In this document: positions 15,736 through 22,281 of the stretch, piece by piece
Position numbering within the stretch: the first letter of the stretch is position 1
Layout: every line of letters begins with the position of its first letter
Virus record (IMG/VR): IMGVR_UViG_3300042691_042285
Coordinates: 1-29,267 of that record
Length of the DNA: 29,267 nt
Direction: 5' to 3' (one strand)
From: a virus
Made by a program: the position numbers and the translations under genes
The notes under the pieces: model-generated
Told to the model about the DNA's origin: nothing
Databases searched by the model: none
The model's input: the letters and a program-made list of their open reading frames with translations, nothing else

Positions 15736-16328
15736 AATAAATAATTTAATTCGTTAGATACTCTTTTAAAATCTTCTTCCAGGTTTTCGCAAGTCCAAAA
15801 GAAAAAAGCGCCAAGTCCATTGTCAGACAAAGATGGATGCCAATTAGGAAAAACAACAAAAGCCCATTTGCCAGGCATAATTTCTTCAAGCTTTTCGGGA
15901 GTCCAAGCTGATTTGTGAGAATCGGGATTGTTATCATTTGGGTCTGTGGTCATGCAATACTCTCCAAGTGGCGTAAACCAAACTTGTTTTTTTGCAACAT
16001 TTGAAGTTAGTTTTAAAAACTCAAGTGCTTCTTTTTCCCTAAAATGCTCAACTGTGTCTGTGCTGATAGAAACGTCATATTTTGTTTCTAATTTTTGGTT
16101 TGCTTTTAAATATTGTATTACGTCTGCGGTAATCATTTCTCCGCCACCAACAAGGTTTCTGCTAACGCAATCTACAAATGTCTTTTGCTTAAAATTCATA
16201 ATCCCGGTTTGTGGGGCTGAACCGCAGCAGAGGTCAATCATTGTTTGATTTTCCAAATCACCGCATATAGCCTTCATTACTTCTATTTGTAATTGGCCGC
16301 TTCCGTTTTGTTCAAATGTTAGTATCAT
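15732..16328 (-). CDS. Class I SAM-dependent methyltransferase
   Basis: This 198-aa protein has a Rossmann-type motif I, TMIDLCCGSAPQTG (about residues 29-42), which binds S-adenosylmethionine. DVSISTDTVEHFREKEALEF (about 85-104) follows, with the 'D-T-V-E-H' of Methyltransf_11-type enzymes, where DVxEH is usual. It has no DNA-target motif such as DPPY or PPC, so DNA is an unlikely substrate. It sits between two glycosyltransferases and overlaps both by four bases (ATGA at each end). A sugar or glycan O-methylation role is inferred. The last 60 residues (PNWHPSLSDNGLGAFFFW) are aromatic-rich. Confidence 0.75.
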   Translation of the reverse strand: MILTFEQNGSGQLQIEVMKAICGDLENQTMIDLCCGSAPQTGIMNFKQKTFVDCVSRNLVGGGEMITADVIQYLKANQKLETKYDVSISTDTVEHFREKEALEFLKLTSNVAKKQVWFTPLGEYCMTTDPNDNNPDSHKSAWTPEKLEEIMPGKWAFVVFPNWHPSLSDNGLGAFFFWTCENLEEDFKRVSNELNYLL

Positions 16329-17602
16329 ATTTTTGATTTTGGGTTTTCTACTATCCAGCTTGCAAAATCTTCTTTAACTCCTGTGGCAAACACTTCATTT
16401 ACGGCCATTTTAACATAATGATAATCATGGCCCGCCATTATGGATTCGTCTTTCATTTTTGGCAAAAACCCAAGTATATCAGCCTTAACATCTTCGTGCT
16501 TATGGCTTCCGTCTATAAAAATGAATTTTATTGTTTTGTTTTTAAACTTTGAGAGAGCCTCTTGACTTGTCATTTTTAAAGTTTTAACATAATGAGACAC
16601 CTCGTTTATCTCTAAGTTTGAAAGATATGATTCGTATAAATTATCTGTATTTTCAGTAGGCTCACCAACAAAACTGTCTATGGAGTAAAAGTTTATTTTT
16701 TTATTAGAACTTTTTATTTTCTCTGCCATATAAACTGTTGACTTACCCATAAATGCTCCTATTTCTACTATAACATCTCCATTGGATGCCTCGTCAACAA
16801 ACTTGTCGTATATGTTTTGAAAATCAAACCACCCGAATATTTTCTCCCATCCTTTTTCGTTTTTAATTAGGTGCTTTATCTTTTTCTTGTTTTCGGAAAT
16901 ATATTTTGGAAGAGATTCGTATGTGTTTAATTTTAAACAATTGCTCGCTTCTATTCTTTCTTTTATTTTTTCTATTGTATTTTGCTCTGGTGTGTTAAGC
17001 TCTTGATGAGAAAAGCTTTGTATTTTGTATTGAACTGCCTCTTCGCCGCCGATATAGCTGAAGTGCCACCCCGCGTTTAATATTGATTCTGAAGCGCCTT
17101 CATTTCTTATTTGGGTTACTGTACTTTTCTTTAGTTGCCCAAATGTGGTTATTTTGGGTAGTGTCCAATTTTGCTTTCCGCTTTGCCAATTCAAATAATA
17201 AAAATACAAGTCCATAACAAGCGACTTGGTTTCTTTACTATCGCCGTATTCAAATATTGAATTAGGATTAACTATCTCGTCTGCATCGGTTAAAATAACT
17301 ATATCATCATCTTTTGCATTCAGCTCTATTAGCGCGTTATAAATATAATTTCTTTGAGCAGATTCGTTATCCCAAGGGTTTCCATTATTTGGCATTTTGT
17401 CAAAAACAAAGTTCTTGATTCTCTTGTTTTTTATTGCCAACTTTTTTTCTTTAAAATAAAGAGGTTTTTTATTTCCGCTAAATGTGTAATCTGATTCAAT
17501 TAAAACATGAGTTACATCTAATTCAGAAAGCTCGTCTAATCTAATTTTTAATAAATCTAATTCATTAAAATAAGTAAAGCAATCAAATATCATTTTTTTC
17601 AA
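16325..17602 (-). CDS. GT17-type glycosyltransferase fused to a Methyltransf_24-type methyltransferase
   Basis: Residues 1-220 look like glycosyltransferase family 17 (beta-1,4-N-acetylglucosaminyltransferase, MGAT3-like). Seen are IFDCFTYFNELDLLKIRLDE, HVLIESDYTFSGNKKPLYF, the metal-binding ILTDADEIVNP near 106-109, and NAGWHFSYIGG near 176-186. Residues about 255-425 look like a class I methyltransferase of the CmcI/Methyltransf_24 type: VIVEIGAFMGKSTVYMAEKI (motif I), FIFIDGSHKHEDVKADI and MAGHDYHYVKMAVNEVF. One polypeptide would thus add a sugar and methylate a glycan. Its start overlaps the upstream gene by 20 nt. The domain calls are from recognisable motifs, but the sugar and acceptor are unknown. 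A sequencing error joining two genes is unlikely, since the frame runs through a normal linker. Confidence 0.8.
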   Translation of the reverse strand: MKKMIFDCFTYFNELDLLKIRLDELSELDVTHVLIESDYTFSGNKKPLYFKEKKLAIKNKRIKNFVFDKMPNNGNPWDNESAQRNYIYNALIELNAKDDDIVILTDADEIVNPNSIFEYGDSKETKSLVMDLYFYYLNWQSGKQNWTLPKITTFGQLKKSTVTQIRNEGASESILNAGWHFSYIGGEEAVQYKIQSFSHQELNTPEQNTIEKIKERIEASNCLKLNTYESLPKYISENKKKIKHLIKNEKGWEKIFGWFDFQNIYDKFVDEASNGDVIVEIGAFMGKSTVYMAEKIKSSNKKINFYSIDSFVGEPTENTDNLYESYLSNLEINEVSHYVKTLKMTSQEALSKFKNKTIKFIFIDGSHKHEDVKADILGFLPKMKDESIMAGHDYHYVKMAVNEVFATGVKEDFASWIVENPKSKI

Positions 17603-19007
17603 TTTTAGTATGTAGGTTATTAATTGCGTCTATAACTTGCTCGGTTTCTGCAACACAGCAAGGTGGCATATCTTTATTAAAAACACACTCAACCCCTGTT
17701 GTATTCCCATCCTTGCTATGATAACAATGCTGATATATGCAAGGTTGTTGTATAACTTGTAGCCCATTCATATCTGAATGAACATACTCTGGGTTTACGC
17801 TTCCAAAAAAACCAACGCATGGTTTATTGTATGCCATGGCTATGTTTAGCGGTCCGCTATCTATACCCAAAAACAAATCGCATCCCGCAATAAAAAACTT
17901 CAAAAAGGCAATAGATGCTGTGTTTATTTCTATTCCAACAACGGGGTGTTCTTCTTTGCCTATTTGAAATACCGTGTACCCATAAGCCTCAAGATGTCTT
18001 TTTACTGCTCGCCAATTTACGTTAAATATATTTCTGTGTGGCATATTTTTATTGTCTATGTGCAAAACGGCATACTTTTTAAATAGCTTAGTTTTTTCAT
18101 CAACAAGAGGAAAAAGTATAGGCCTTGATAGCTTATAATCTTTAATTCCGCAAAATTCAAAATAGCTTTTAAGTCTATTTTGCCTTGGCTTTACTTCATA
18201 AGCGTGGTCAAGATTTATTACCTTCTCTGGCGTTATTCTTCCTTTGTCAAACTTAGAGATATGCTTTACGGGGAAATAATGATTTGCAAACAAATCAAAA
18301 AACTCGGCGGGAATATCCAAAACAACATTATATCCTTTGTAAGCATAATACCTCATTACCGGCTCCGTTAAAAGAATGTCGCCAAGAGCTGCGGTTCTTT
18401 TAATAATCACGGTTGGAGCATATTCGGGATAAAAACCTCCGTGGAATCCAAATGTTTTTTGATTCGGCTCTCTTAATTCGTAAGAAAAAGATTCGGCAAG
18501 GTCTTGTGGCGCAAACTTTATTCCATAGGTTTCTTCAAGATATGGCCTATAAGTTCTGCAAATAGCATCATCTTCTGGATGAAGCGCAGAGATAAAATCG
18601 TCTTTCTCTAAAATTTCTAAGAGCGTTTTAGACCTCAAGCTGAAGCCACCATTACCTACGTTTCGCCCATCGGAGTATAACCATGGTGCGCCTATGTAAT
18701 CATAATCCAAAAATTCTTCGTTCCACAAATCGCCATTTAGTATATACCCATCCCATTGAACAACCAAGCAATGAGTAGTGTTTATGTATTTATTAAGCTC
18801 TTTAATACAGAAGTAGCTATACTCTTCTTTTGATTTTATTGAATCAATTATAATTGTCTCCACACCATCAACATAAATTTCAATGTCAGTTAAAAATAAA
18901 ACCCTGCCGGCGTTTACTTTTTCCTTACATTTTTGTAGTGCAGATATTGCTTTACCGTAGTTGTAACAATCAATACATACTATCGTCAGCTCTTCTATAT
19001 TTTTCAT
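17583..19007 (-). CDS. DUF5672-GT9 two-domain glycosyltransferase
   Basis: Residues 1-190 match the DUF5672 glycosyltransferase-like domain: LVVQWDGYILNGDLW, FLDYDYIGAPWLYSDG, VGNGGFSLRSKTLLEIL and HPEDDAICRTYRPYL. These are nearly the family signature, in which 'GNGGFSLRS' and 'ED' line a sugar-donor site. Residues about 198-474 look like GT9 (heptosyltransferase, GT-B fold): IIKRTAALGDILLTEPVMRY at its start and FLGIDSGPLNIAMAYNKPCVG near residues 385-405, which is the donor-binding 'D-S-G-P' loop. Two GT folds in one chain suggest sequential sugar transfers. The C-terminal ~45 residues are Cys-rich (QQPCIYQHCYHS, VECVFNKDMPPCC), possibly a metal site. The gene overlaps both neighbours (20 and 38 nt). 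Confidence 0.8.
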   Translation of the reverse strand: MKNIEELTIVCIDCYNYGKAISALQKCKEKVNAGRVLFLTDIEIYVDGVETIIIDSIKSKEEYSYFCIKELNKYINTTHCLVVQWDGYILNGDLWNEEFLDYDYIGAPWLYSDGRNVGNGGFSLRSKTLLEILEKDDFISALHPEDDAICRTYRPYLEETYGIKFAPQDLAESFSYELREPNQKTFGFHGGFYPEYAPTVIIKRTAALGDILLTEPVMRYYAYKGYNVVLDIPAEFFDLFANHYFPVKHISKFDKGRITPEKVINLDHAYEVKPRQNRLKSYFEFCGIKDYKLSRPILFPLVDEKTKLFKKYAVLHIDNKNMPHRNIFNVNWRAVKRHLEAYGYTVFQIGKEEHPVVGIEINTASIAFLKFFIAGCDLFLGIDSGPLNIAMAYNKPCVGFFGSVNPEYVHSDMNGLQVIQQPCIYQHCYHSKDGNTTGVECVFNKDMPPCCVAETEQVIDAINNLHTKIEKNDI

Positions 19008-19200
19008 CTTTTTTTATTTTATAAGTTCCGTTATTCCATATTCTTATTTGGTCGGTAGTAAAATGTTTGACTTCTCCGCCATTAACAAGAATAACGGCAA
19101 CTTCATCATTTTCTAAAAAACCATTTGATTTTATATACCAAACATATCCATCACCAAGGGGCGTAGCGCATGGTATTGGATTTTTTGGCTCGTGTATCAT
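18970..19200 (-). CDS. Small protein in the sugar cassette (76 aa)
   Basis: I do not recognise this protein. It is compact and probably beta-rich: PCATPLGDGYVWYIKSNGFL, ENDEVAVILVNGGEVKHFTT, DQIRIWNNGTYKIKKDEKYR. No enzymatic motif is visible. Its start overlaps the upstream GT9-like gene by four bases (ATGA), and its end runs 38 nt into the DUF5672-GT9 gene, so it belongs to the same operon. The 'DGYVWYIKSNGFLENDEVAVIL' part resembles a small barrel, perhaps a protein-protein module for the cassette enzymes. Confidence 0.65.
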   Translation of the reverse strand: MIHEPKNPIPCATPLGDGYVWYIKSNGFLENDEVAVILVNGGEVKHFTTDQIRIWNNGTYKIKKDEKYRRADDSMY

Positions 19201-19997
19201 TTATTAAAATGCTTGTGTGCAAAATATTCCAAGGCGGTTTGATGATAAAAAGCATATCCATTAGCGCCGGTTGGAAAGGTATTTGGGAATTGTTGGCAAA
19301 GCTCAAGTATTCTTGGCAACTTCATAGCGTCAGCCAAGTGCCACAAAAAACTTTGATTATACAATCCGATTTTATAGCACTTCATAAGTGTTGCAAGCTC
19401 AAGAAAATTCTTTGCTTCAAGGTGCTGAACTTTCAAATCAAATGATTTTTCAAATGTTTCTTTCTCTCCTTTTGTTCCAATAAAAACAAGATTATCGTCA
19501 TACTTTTTTAAGAAGTAGTAGTTGATGTATGCGTTGTTGTATCGCTGAGTTCTGTTTATTAATATTTTTTCTCTTTGGGTGTTTACTTGTGGCACATCTA
19601 TCCATGGCTTTGATAAATCACAGCTCATTTCAGGGAATATAGAAAAAGCGTAATGATGTATAAGACCCGCAGGCATTGGTATCATCCTGCTATCTCTTGT
19701 CAAGTCAATGTTGAAATCTATGTGTTGTCCACGAAAAACCTCAAAACTATCTATGTATTCTTGATATTCTATAAGCGGTTTGAGTCTGTCAAACATATCC
19801 TTGTTCATGCAAACTTGTTGCCCTGAATCATCAACCGTTGGACTTACTGCGCCTTGGTAATAAAAAGCAGGCAAGTCTAATACTTGATAAATTGTAACTT
19901 TTTTACCGAAATTTTTCCAAAGCTGTTTAAGGCCTGGCATCAATGCTATTAAATCACCCGCATTGTAGCTATGCTTTATCGTAATAGTATTACCCAT
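19197..19997 (-). CDS. GT9-like (heptosyltransferase-type) glycosyltransferase
   Basis: This 266-aa protein begins with TITIKHSYNAGDLIALMPGL, the 'GD-x-h-x-h-x-P-G-L' loop that opens GT-B-fold GT9 enzymes, and continues with WKNFGKKVTIYQVLDLPAFY. The second half has REKILINRTQRYNNAYINYY, LVFIGTKGEKETFE and NFLELATLMKCYKIGLYNQS, where GT9 proteins place the donor-binding half with a 'D-S-G' loop. Here that loop reads NQSFLWHLADAMKLPRI, a weak match. It is the first gene of the sugar cassette, divergent from the gene at 20065. Inactive or altered donor chemistry is possible. The fold call is moderate, the substrate unknown. Confidence 0.65.
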   Translation of the reverse strand: MGNTITIKHSYNAGDLIALMPGLKQLWKNFGKKVTIYQVLDLPAFYYQGAVSPTVDDSGQQVCMNKDMFDRLKPLIEYQEYIDSFEVFRGQHIDFNIDLTRDSRMIPMPAGLIHHYAFSIFPEMSCDLSKPWIDVPQVNTQREKILINRTQRYNNAYINYYFLKKYDDNLVFIGTKGEKETFEKSFDLKVQHLEAKNFLELATLMKCYKIGLYNQSFLWHLADAMKLPRILELCQQFPNTFPTGANGYAFYHQTALEYFAHKHFNK

Positions 19998-20064
19998 AAT
20001 TATTTACAAAAAAACACTATTTTTACAATCTAACAATCATTCTTTCACCCTTAAACCATTTTTT

Positions 20065-20304
20065 ATGGCACAAGCGATGTTCGCCGTTTCTATTTACGGT
20101 GCAAATCAAAACGATTGGAACAACAACAATGGAGTAACCTTAGGTTTCTCTCCAACGCAAGTTGTTCTTAGAGCTTTGCCTGCTGGTACAACTTACTCTG
20201 GTGTTACTTGTAACGCTCAGATTCAATTGTTGCCAACTGCGCCAAGCCCAATCCAACCGGTTTATTACACCGATAAAACGGTTGCGCAAATCATTGCTCT
20301 GTAA
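20065..20304 (+). CDS. Monocistronic small protein, possibly virion-associated (79 aa)
   Basis: I do not recognise a family. The protein has the composition of an outer-surface beta protein (MAQAMFAVSIYGANQNDWNN, then VVLRALPAGTTYSGVTCNAQ) and ends TDKTVAQIIAL. Codon choice is unlike the AT-rich small genes and resembles the capsid gene (many GTT, GCT, AAC, CCA), suggesting strong expression. The gene stands alone: a 67-bp leader, an ATG in a T-rich context and an intrinsic terminator 19 nt after the stop. It is divergent from the sugar cassette. A small decoration protein is the best guess from this arrangement. Confidence 0.6.
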   Translation: MAQAMFAVSIYGANQNDWNNNNGVTLGFSPTQVVLRALPAGTTYSGVTCNAQIQLLPTAPSPIQPVYYTDKTVAQIIAL

Positions 20305-20322
20305 AACAGAGTTAGATTTTGG

Positions 20323-20349
20323 AAAGCCCACCCAAAAGGTGGGTTTTTT
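20323..20349 (+). terminator. Bidirectional intrinsic terminator
   Basis: The stem AAAGCCCACC (20323-20332) pairs with GGTGGGTTTT (20338-20347) around a 5-nt loop, ten pairs with one G-U. T residues follow on the plus strand and, by symmetry, a T-rich run lies on the minus side. It separates the 79-aa gene from the convergent 75-aa gene, whose stop codon begins at 20348, so it probably ends both transcripts. Confidence 0.85.
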
Positions 20350-20575
20350 AATTTTCTCTCGCCCAAAATTCTTCAAATTTTTGCCAATTATTATTCCTTA
20401 TCATTAAAGGATAATCGTTTAGTGGGCATTCTTCAGGGGTTATTGGATTTTCTTCATCATCAATCTGTAAAAACAAATCTCCTTCATAAAACTGCGGGTG
20501 TCCACAATAATGAACAAAGCCTAAATCTACTTTATACATTGGGCAATCTATACATCCTGTTACCGTAAACTCCAT
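20348..20575 (-). CDS. Cys-rich small protein (75 aa), probable metal-binding
   Basis: A pair of Cys motifs, GCIDCPMYKVDLGFVHYCGHP and TPEECPLNDYPLMI, suggests one Zn or Fe site with C-x2-C, C-x-H and a final Cys. I recall similar small phage proteins ending in a 'CPL' motif but no assigned function. It is the last gene of the operon whose first gene is the winged-helix protein at 20780-21076. It ends at the bidirectional terminator. Start ATG at 20575 is preceded by an AT-rich leader without a Shine-Dalgarno motif. Confidence 0.65.
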   Translation of the reverse strand: MEFTVTGCIDCPMYKVDLGFVHYCGHPQFYEGDLFLQIDDEENPITPEECPLNDYPLMIRNNNWQKFEEFWAREN

Positions 20576-20608
20576 TGCAATTGAGGTTTATGATAACTAA
20601 ATTAACCA

Positions 20609-20776
20609 TTACCTTTTAAATTCTTGTATCTTTTTCGTGTCCATTTTGAAAACATAAGGAATCGGAGCAATAAACCTCCAATCCCTTACGTAGATGTATA
20701 TTCGGTTGAAATCGTTTATTACTTGCGCAGGAGGATTTTCTTCCGAATTTACGTGGTTTTTCTTTTTCTTTTTCAT
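20609..20776 (-). CDS. Small basic protein (55 aa)
   Basis: An ATG at 20776-20774 begins a 55-codon frame (MKKKKKNHVNSEENPPAQVI...) that ends TAA at 20611-20609. The body NDFNRIYIYVRDWRFIAPIP reads like a genuine folded segment, with a Trp/Tyr-rich core and no long hydrophobic stretch. It lies 3 nt after the winged-helix gene and 33 nt before the Cys-rich gene, so it is a middle member of a three-gene operon. No family was recognised. Confidence 0.6.
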   Translation of the reverse strand: MKKKKKNHVNSEENPPAQVINDFNRIYIYVRDWRFIAPIPYVFKMDTKKIQEFKR

Positions 20777-20779
20777 TGG

Positions 20780-21076
20780 TTAAAACAGCTCTAACACCAT
20801 TGCTTCTTGTTTAGTCAAAGCATAAACATAAGCGTTTCTTCCATGTTTGGTTTTTCTTTTTTCGCCGGGCTTATATATCACTTGATTTCTTTCTAACTCC
20901 GCCAATCTTCTTGACGCCCTATTCTTGTCATCCCAATCTAAAAAATTTGCAATCTCTTCGTAAGTCGCTTTTTTCAAGATTTTTAATGCGTCAATAATTT
21001 GTTGATGATGCTTAGATAGAATTTCACTTGTCATCATCTTGTGTGCTTCGTGTGATGTGTCAGGTAAATTGCTCAT
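20780..21076 (-). CDS. Winged-helix DNA-binding protein (98 aa), putative regulator
   Basis: Residues about 22-75 read as a winged helix: HHQQIIDALKILKKATYEEI, then ANFLDWDDKNRASRRLAELE and RNQVIYKPGEKRKTKHGRNAY, where the helix-turn-helix is followed by a beta wing. Similar small wHTH proteins (MarR/DUF-type) occur near phage control regions. It diverges from the HTH gene at 21190 with a 113-bp gap that carries an inverted repeat and a promoter box. The pair therefore looks like a regulatory switch. Operon partners downstream are two small proteins. Confidence 0.75.
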   Translation of the reverse strand: MSNLPDTSHEAHKMMTSEILSKHHQQIIDALKILKKATYEEIANFLDWDDKNRASRRLAELERNQVIYKPGEKRKTKHGRNAYVYALTKQEAMVLELF

Positions 21077-21115
21077 GTGTTTTGTTTGTGGGTTAAGAAT
21101 CTATGCGAAGATAAG

Positions 21116-21142
21116 TATTATTTTATTTTTAGCAAAATAATA
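21116..21142. promoter_or_regulatory. Candidate operator: 9-bp inverted repeat in the divergent control region
   Basis: TATTATTTT (21116-21124) is the exact reverse complement of AAAATAATA (21134-21142), with a 9-nt spacer, so half-site centres are 18 bp apart (about 1.7 turns). It lies between the divergent wHTH and HTH genes, as operators do. AT-richness makes chance symmetry more likely than usual, so confidence is low. Confidence 0.4.
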
Positions 21143-21165
21143 TTTTTTTATTTTCTGAATAAGTT

Positions 21166-21173
21166 TACATTTG
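21166..21173 (+). promoter_or_regulatory. TAnnTTTG box for the replication operon
   Basis: TACATTTG matches the Bacteroidota -7 element TAnnTTTG and lies 16 nt before the HTH gene's ATG at 21190. No good TTG is seen 17-23 bp upstream, so it might need an activator. The same eight bases occur in the promoter at 29026 on the other strand. Confidence 0.45.
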
Positions 21174-21189
21174 TGAAAAATGCAAGAAC

Positions 21190-21387
21190 ATGGAAAAAGA
21201 AAAAATTAAATTATCAATCCCAGAGCAAGTTAGATTGGCTCTTGATGGGAGAACGCAAAGGTGGTTATCCTTTGAGATAAGGTTGCCTGAACAAGAACTA
21301 TCTCAAAAAATGAAAGGTACTGTTCAGTTTACACAAGAAGAGTTAGATAAAATAAGCAATCGCCTAAACTTTAAATTTGAAATATAA
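21190..21387 (+). CDS. Cro/C1-like HTH regulator (65 aa)
   Basis: The sequence LSIPEQVRLALDGRTQRWLS, then FEIRLPEQELSQKMKGTVQF and TQEELDKISNRLNF, is a short helix-turn-helix protein of the kind found in Bacteroidota phage control regions. These have a helix-turn-helix near residues 16-45 and a second helix that recognises the 'TxEEL' stretch. It is the first gene of the plus-strand replication operon and overlaps the next gene's start by one base (TAATG). It may repress its own promoter and the divergent gene. Confidence 0.7.
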   Translation: MEKEKIKLSIPEQVRLALDGRTQRWLSFEIRLPEQELSQKMKGTVQFTQEELDKISNRLNFKFEI

Positions 21388-21911
21388 TGGCAAAACGCCT
21401 TACCGATACGGAAAAATGGAATGACGATTGGTACATATCATTAGATAATGATTACCGAATCATTTGGCAATGGTTATTGGATAATTGTAATCATGCGGGA
21501 ATATGCAAAAGAAGCATGAAGCTACTGAATTTGATGTGCAATACAAGAATTTCAGAAGATGATTTAGTGAGAGAAATGGGTGGTAGGCTTATTGTTGTTG
21601 ACAATAACTGGTTCATTCCCAAGTTTTTAAAATTTCAATATGCTTCGTTAAATAGCAATAGGCCAGTAATTATATCGGTCGTCAAAGAGTTAGAAAAAAA
21701 TAATCTTATATCAATGATTCCTGAATCATTTGGTAATGATTATAAAATCATTAAGGATAAGGATAAGGATAAGGATAAGGATGTATTTAACTCAAAAAAT
21801 GAAAAAAATGGAAAATTTAGCGGCAATTTTAAAGCACAATCAGAAGAGTTATTTGCTCAGAGATTTGCAAGACACCGTACAAATGACAGCGGCGGAAAAA
21901 AAGATTTGTAA
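21387..21911 (+). CDS. Replisome organiser-like protein (174 aa)
   Basis: Residues 1-115 have the pattern of phage replication-organiser N-termini: MAKRLTDTEKWNDDWYISLD, then YRIIWQWLLDNCNHAGICKR. In these, a winged-helix domain binds the origin. The segment at 120-130 is a run of Lys-Asp pairs (KDKDKDKDKD) encoded by (AAGGAT)5. The rest is a low-complexity tail ending in RTNDSGGKKDL. The last 113 bases overlap the next gene in another frame, if that gene starts at 21799. From memory, phage organiser proteins of Bacteroidota often carry such Lys-Asp repeats. Origin-binding would bring in the helicase-primase encoded at 22271. Confidence 0.7.
   Translation: MAKRLTDTEKWNDDWYISLDNDYRIIWQWLLDNCNHAGICKRSMKLLNLMCNTRISEDDLVREMGGRLIVVDNNWFIPKFLKFQYASLNSNRPVIISVVKELEKNNLISMIPESFGNDYKIIKDKDKDKDKDVFNSKNEKNGKFSGNFKAQSEELFAQRFARHRTNDSGGKKDL
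21753..21782 (+). repeat. Microsatellite (AAGGAT)5 in coding sequence
   Basis: Five exact AAGGAT units lie at 21753-21782 and encode a (Lys-Asp)5 linker. Because the unit is 6 bp, copy-number change keeps the frame and only shortens or lengthens a flexible linker. It ends at the ATG (21781) of a frame belonging to the next gene. Confidence 0.9.
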
Positions 21912-22281
21912 ATCAAGGCAAGTTGGATATTCGTTTTCGCAATTGGATGATGATGATAGAAGGGTAGCTGTGGACCAAATTATGATTAGGGCTGCGGCAA
22001 TTTGTGGATGCGTGTTGCCAACTACGGAATTTTTCGCTACTTTCATAGCTGAAGAAATCTCAATATTCCTCCTTGAATACGGATATGAAGAACTTACCCT
22101 TGAAGAAATACTGCTTTCATTTCGCCTAAACGCCAAAGAAAACACAGATGTTGACTATGTTCAGTTTTTTGGGAATTGCATTAATGTTGACTATGTGGCT
22201 AAAGTTTTAGGCCGATACATCATTCAGAGAAAACTATTAGACAGAAAATTTCAAAACAAAATAGACGGTTATGAACTTTGA
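21799..22281 (+). CDS. Replication-associated helical protein (about 160 aa)
   Basis: Three ATGs compete: 21781, 21799 and 21808. I choose 21799, in A-rich sequence typical of Bacteroidota starts, but 21808 is almost as good. The body is helical: VGYSFSQLDDDDRRVAVDQI, IMIRAAAICGCVLPTTEFFA, then IFLLEYGYEELTLEEILLSF and VDYVAKVLGRYIIQRKLL. I recall this order (a segment ending 'L-A-F-R-L/M-N-A-K' followed by 'DVDYVxxVL') from replication cassettes of Bacteroidota phages next to an organiser and a helicase. It overlaps the preceding gene by about 113 nt in the +1 frame and the next gene by 11 nt. Possible helicase loader, inferred from position. Confidence 0.6.
   Translation: MKKMENLAAILKHNQKSYLLRDLQDTVQMTAAEKKICKSRQVGYSFSQLDDDDRRVAVDQIMIRAAAICGCVLPTTEFFATFIAEEISIFLLEYGYEELTLEEILLSFRLNAKENTDVDYVQFFGNCINVDYVAKVLGRYIIQRKLLDRKFQNKIDGYEL

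Noticed and set aside
21077-21280. 67-codon plus-strand frame covering the control region
   Set aside because: It overlaps the HTH gene in another frame and covers the promoter and inverted repeat; the sequence is Phe/Tyr-rich as expected of AT-rich non-coding DNA.
21794-21809. Two A_AAA_AAT heptamers in the organiser gene, a -1 frameshift signature
   Set aside because: A -1 shift from this frame does not enter the downstream gene, which lies in the +1 frame. A separate ATG start explains that gene.
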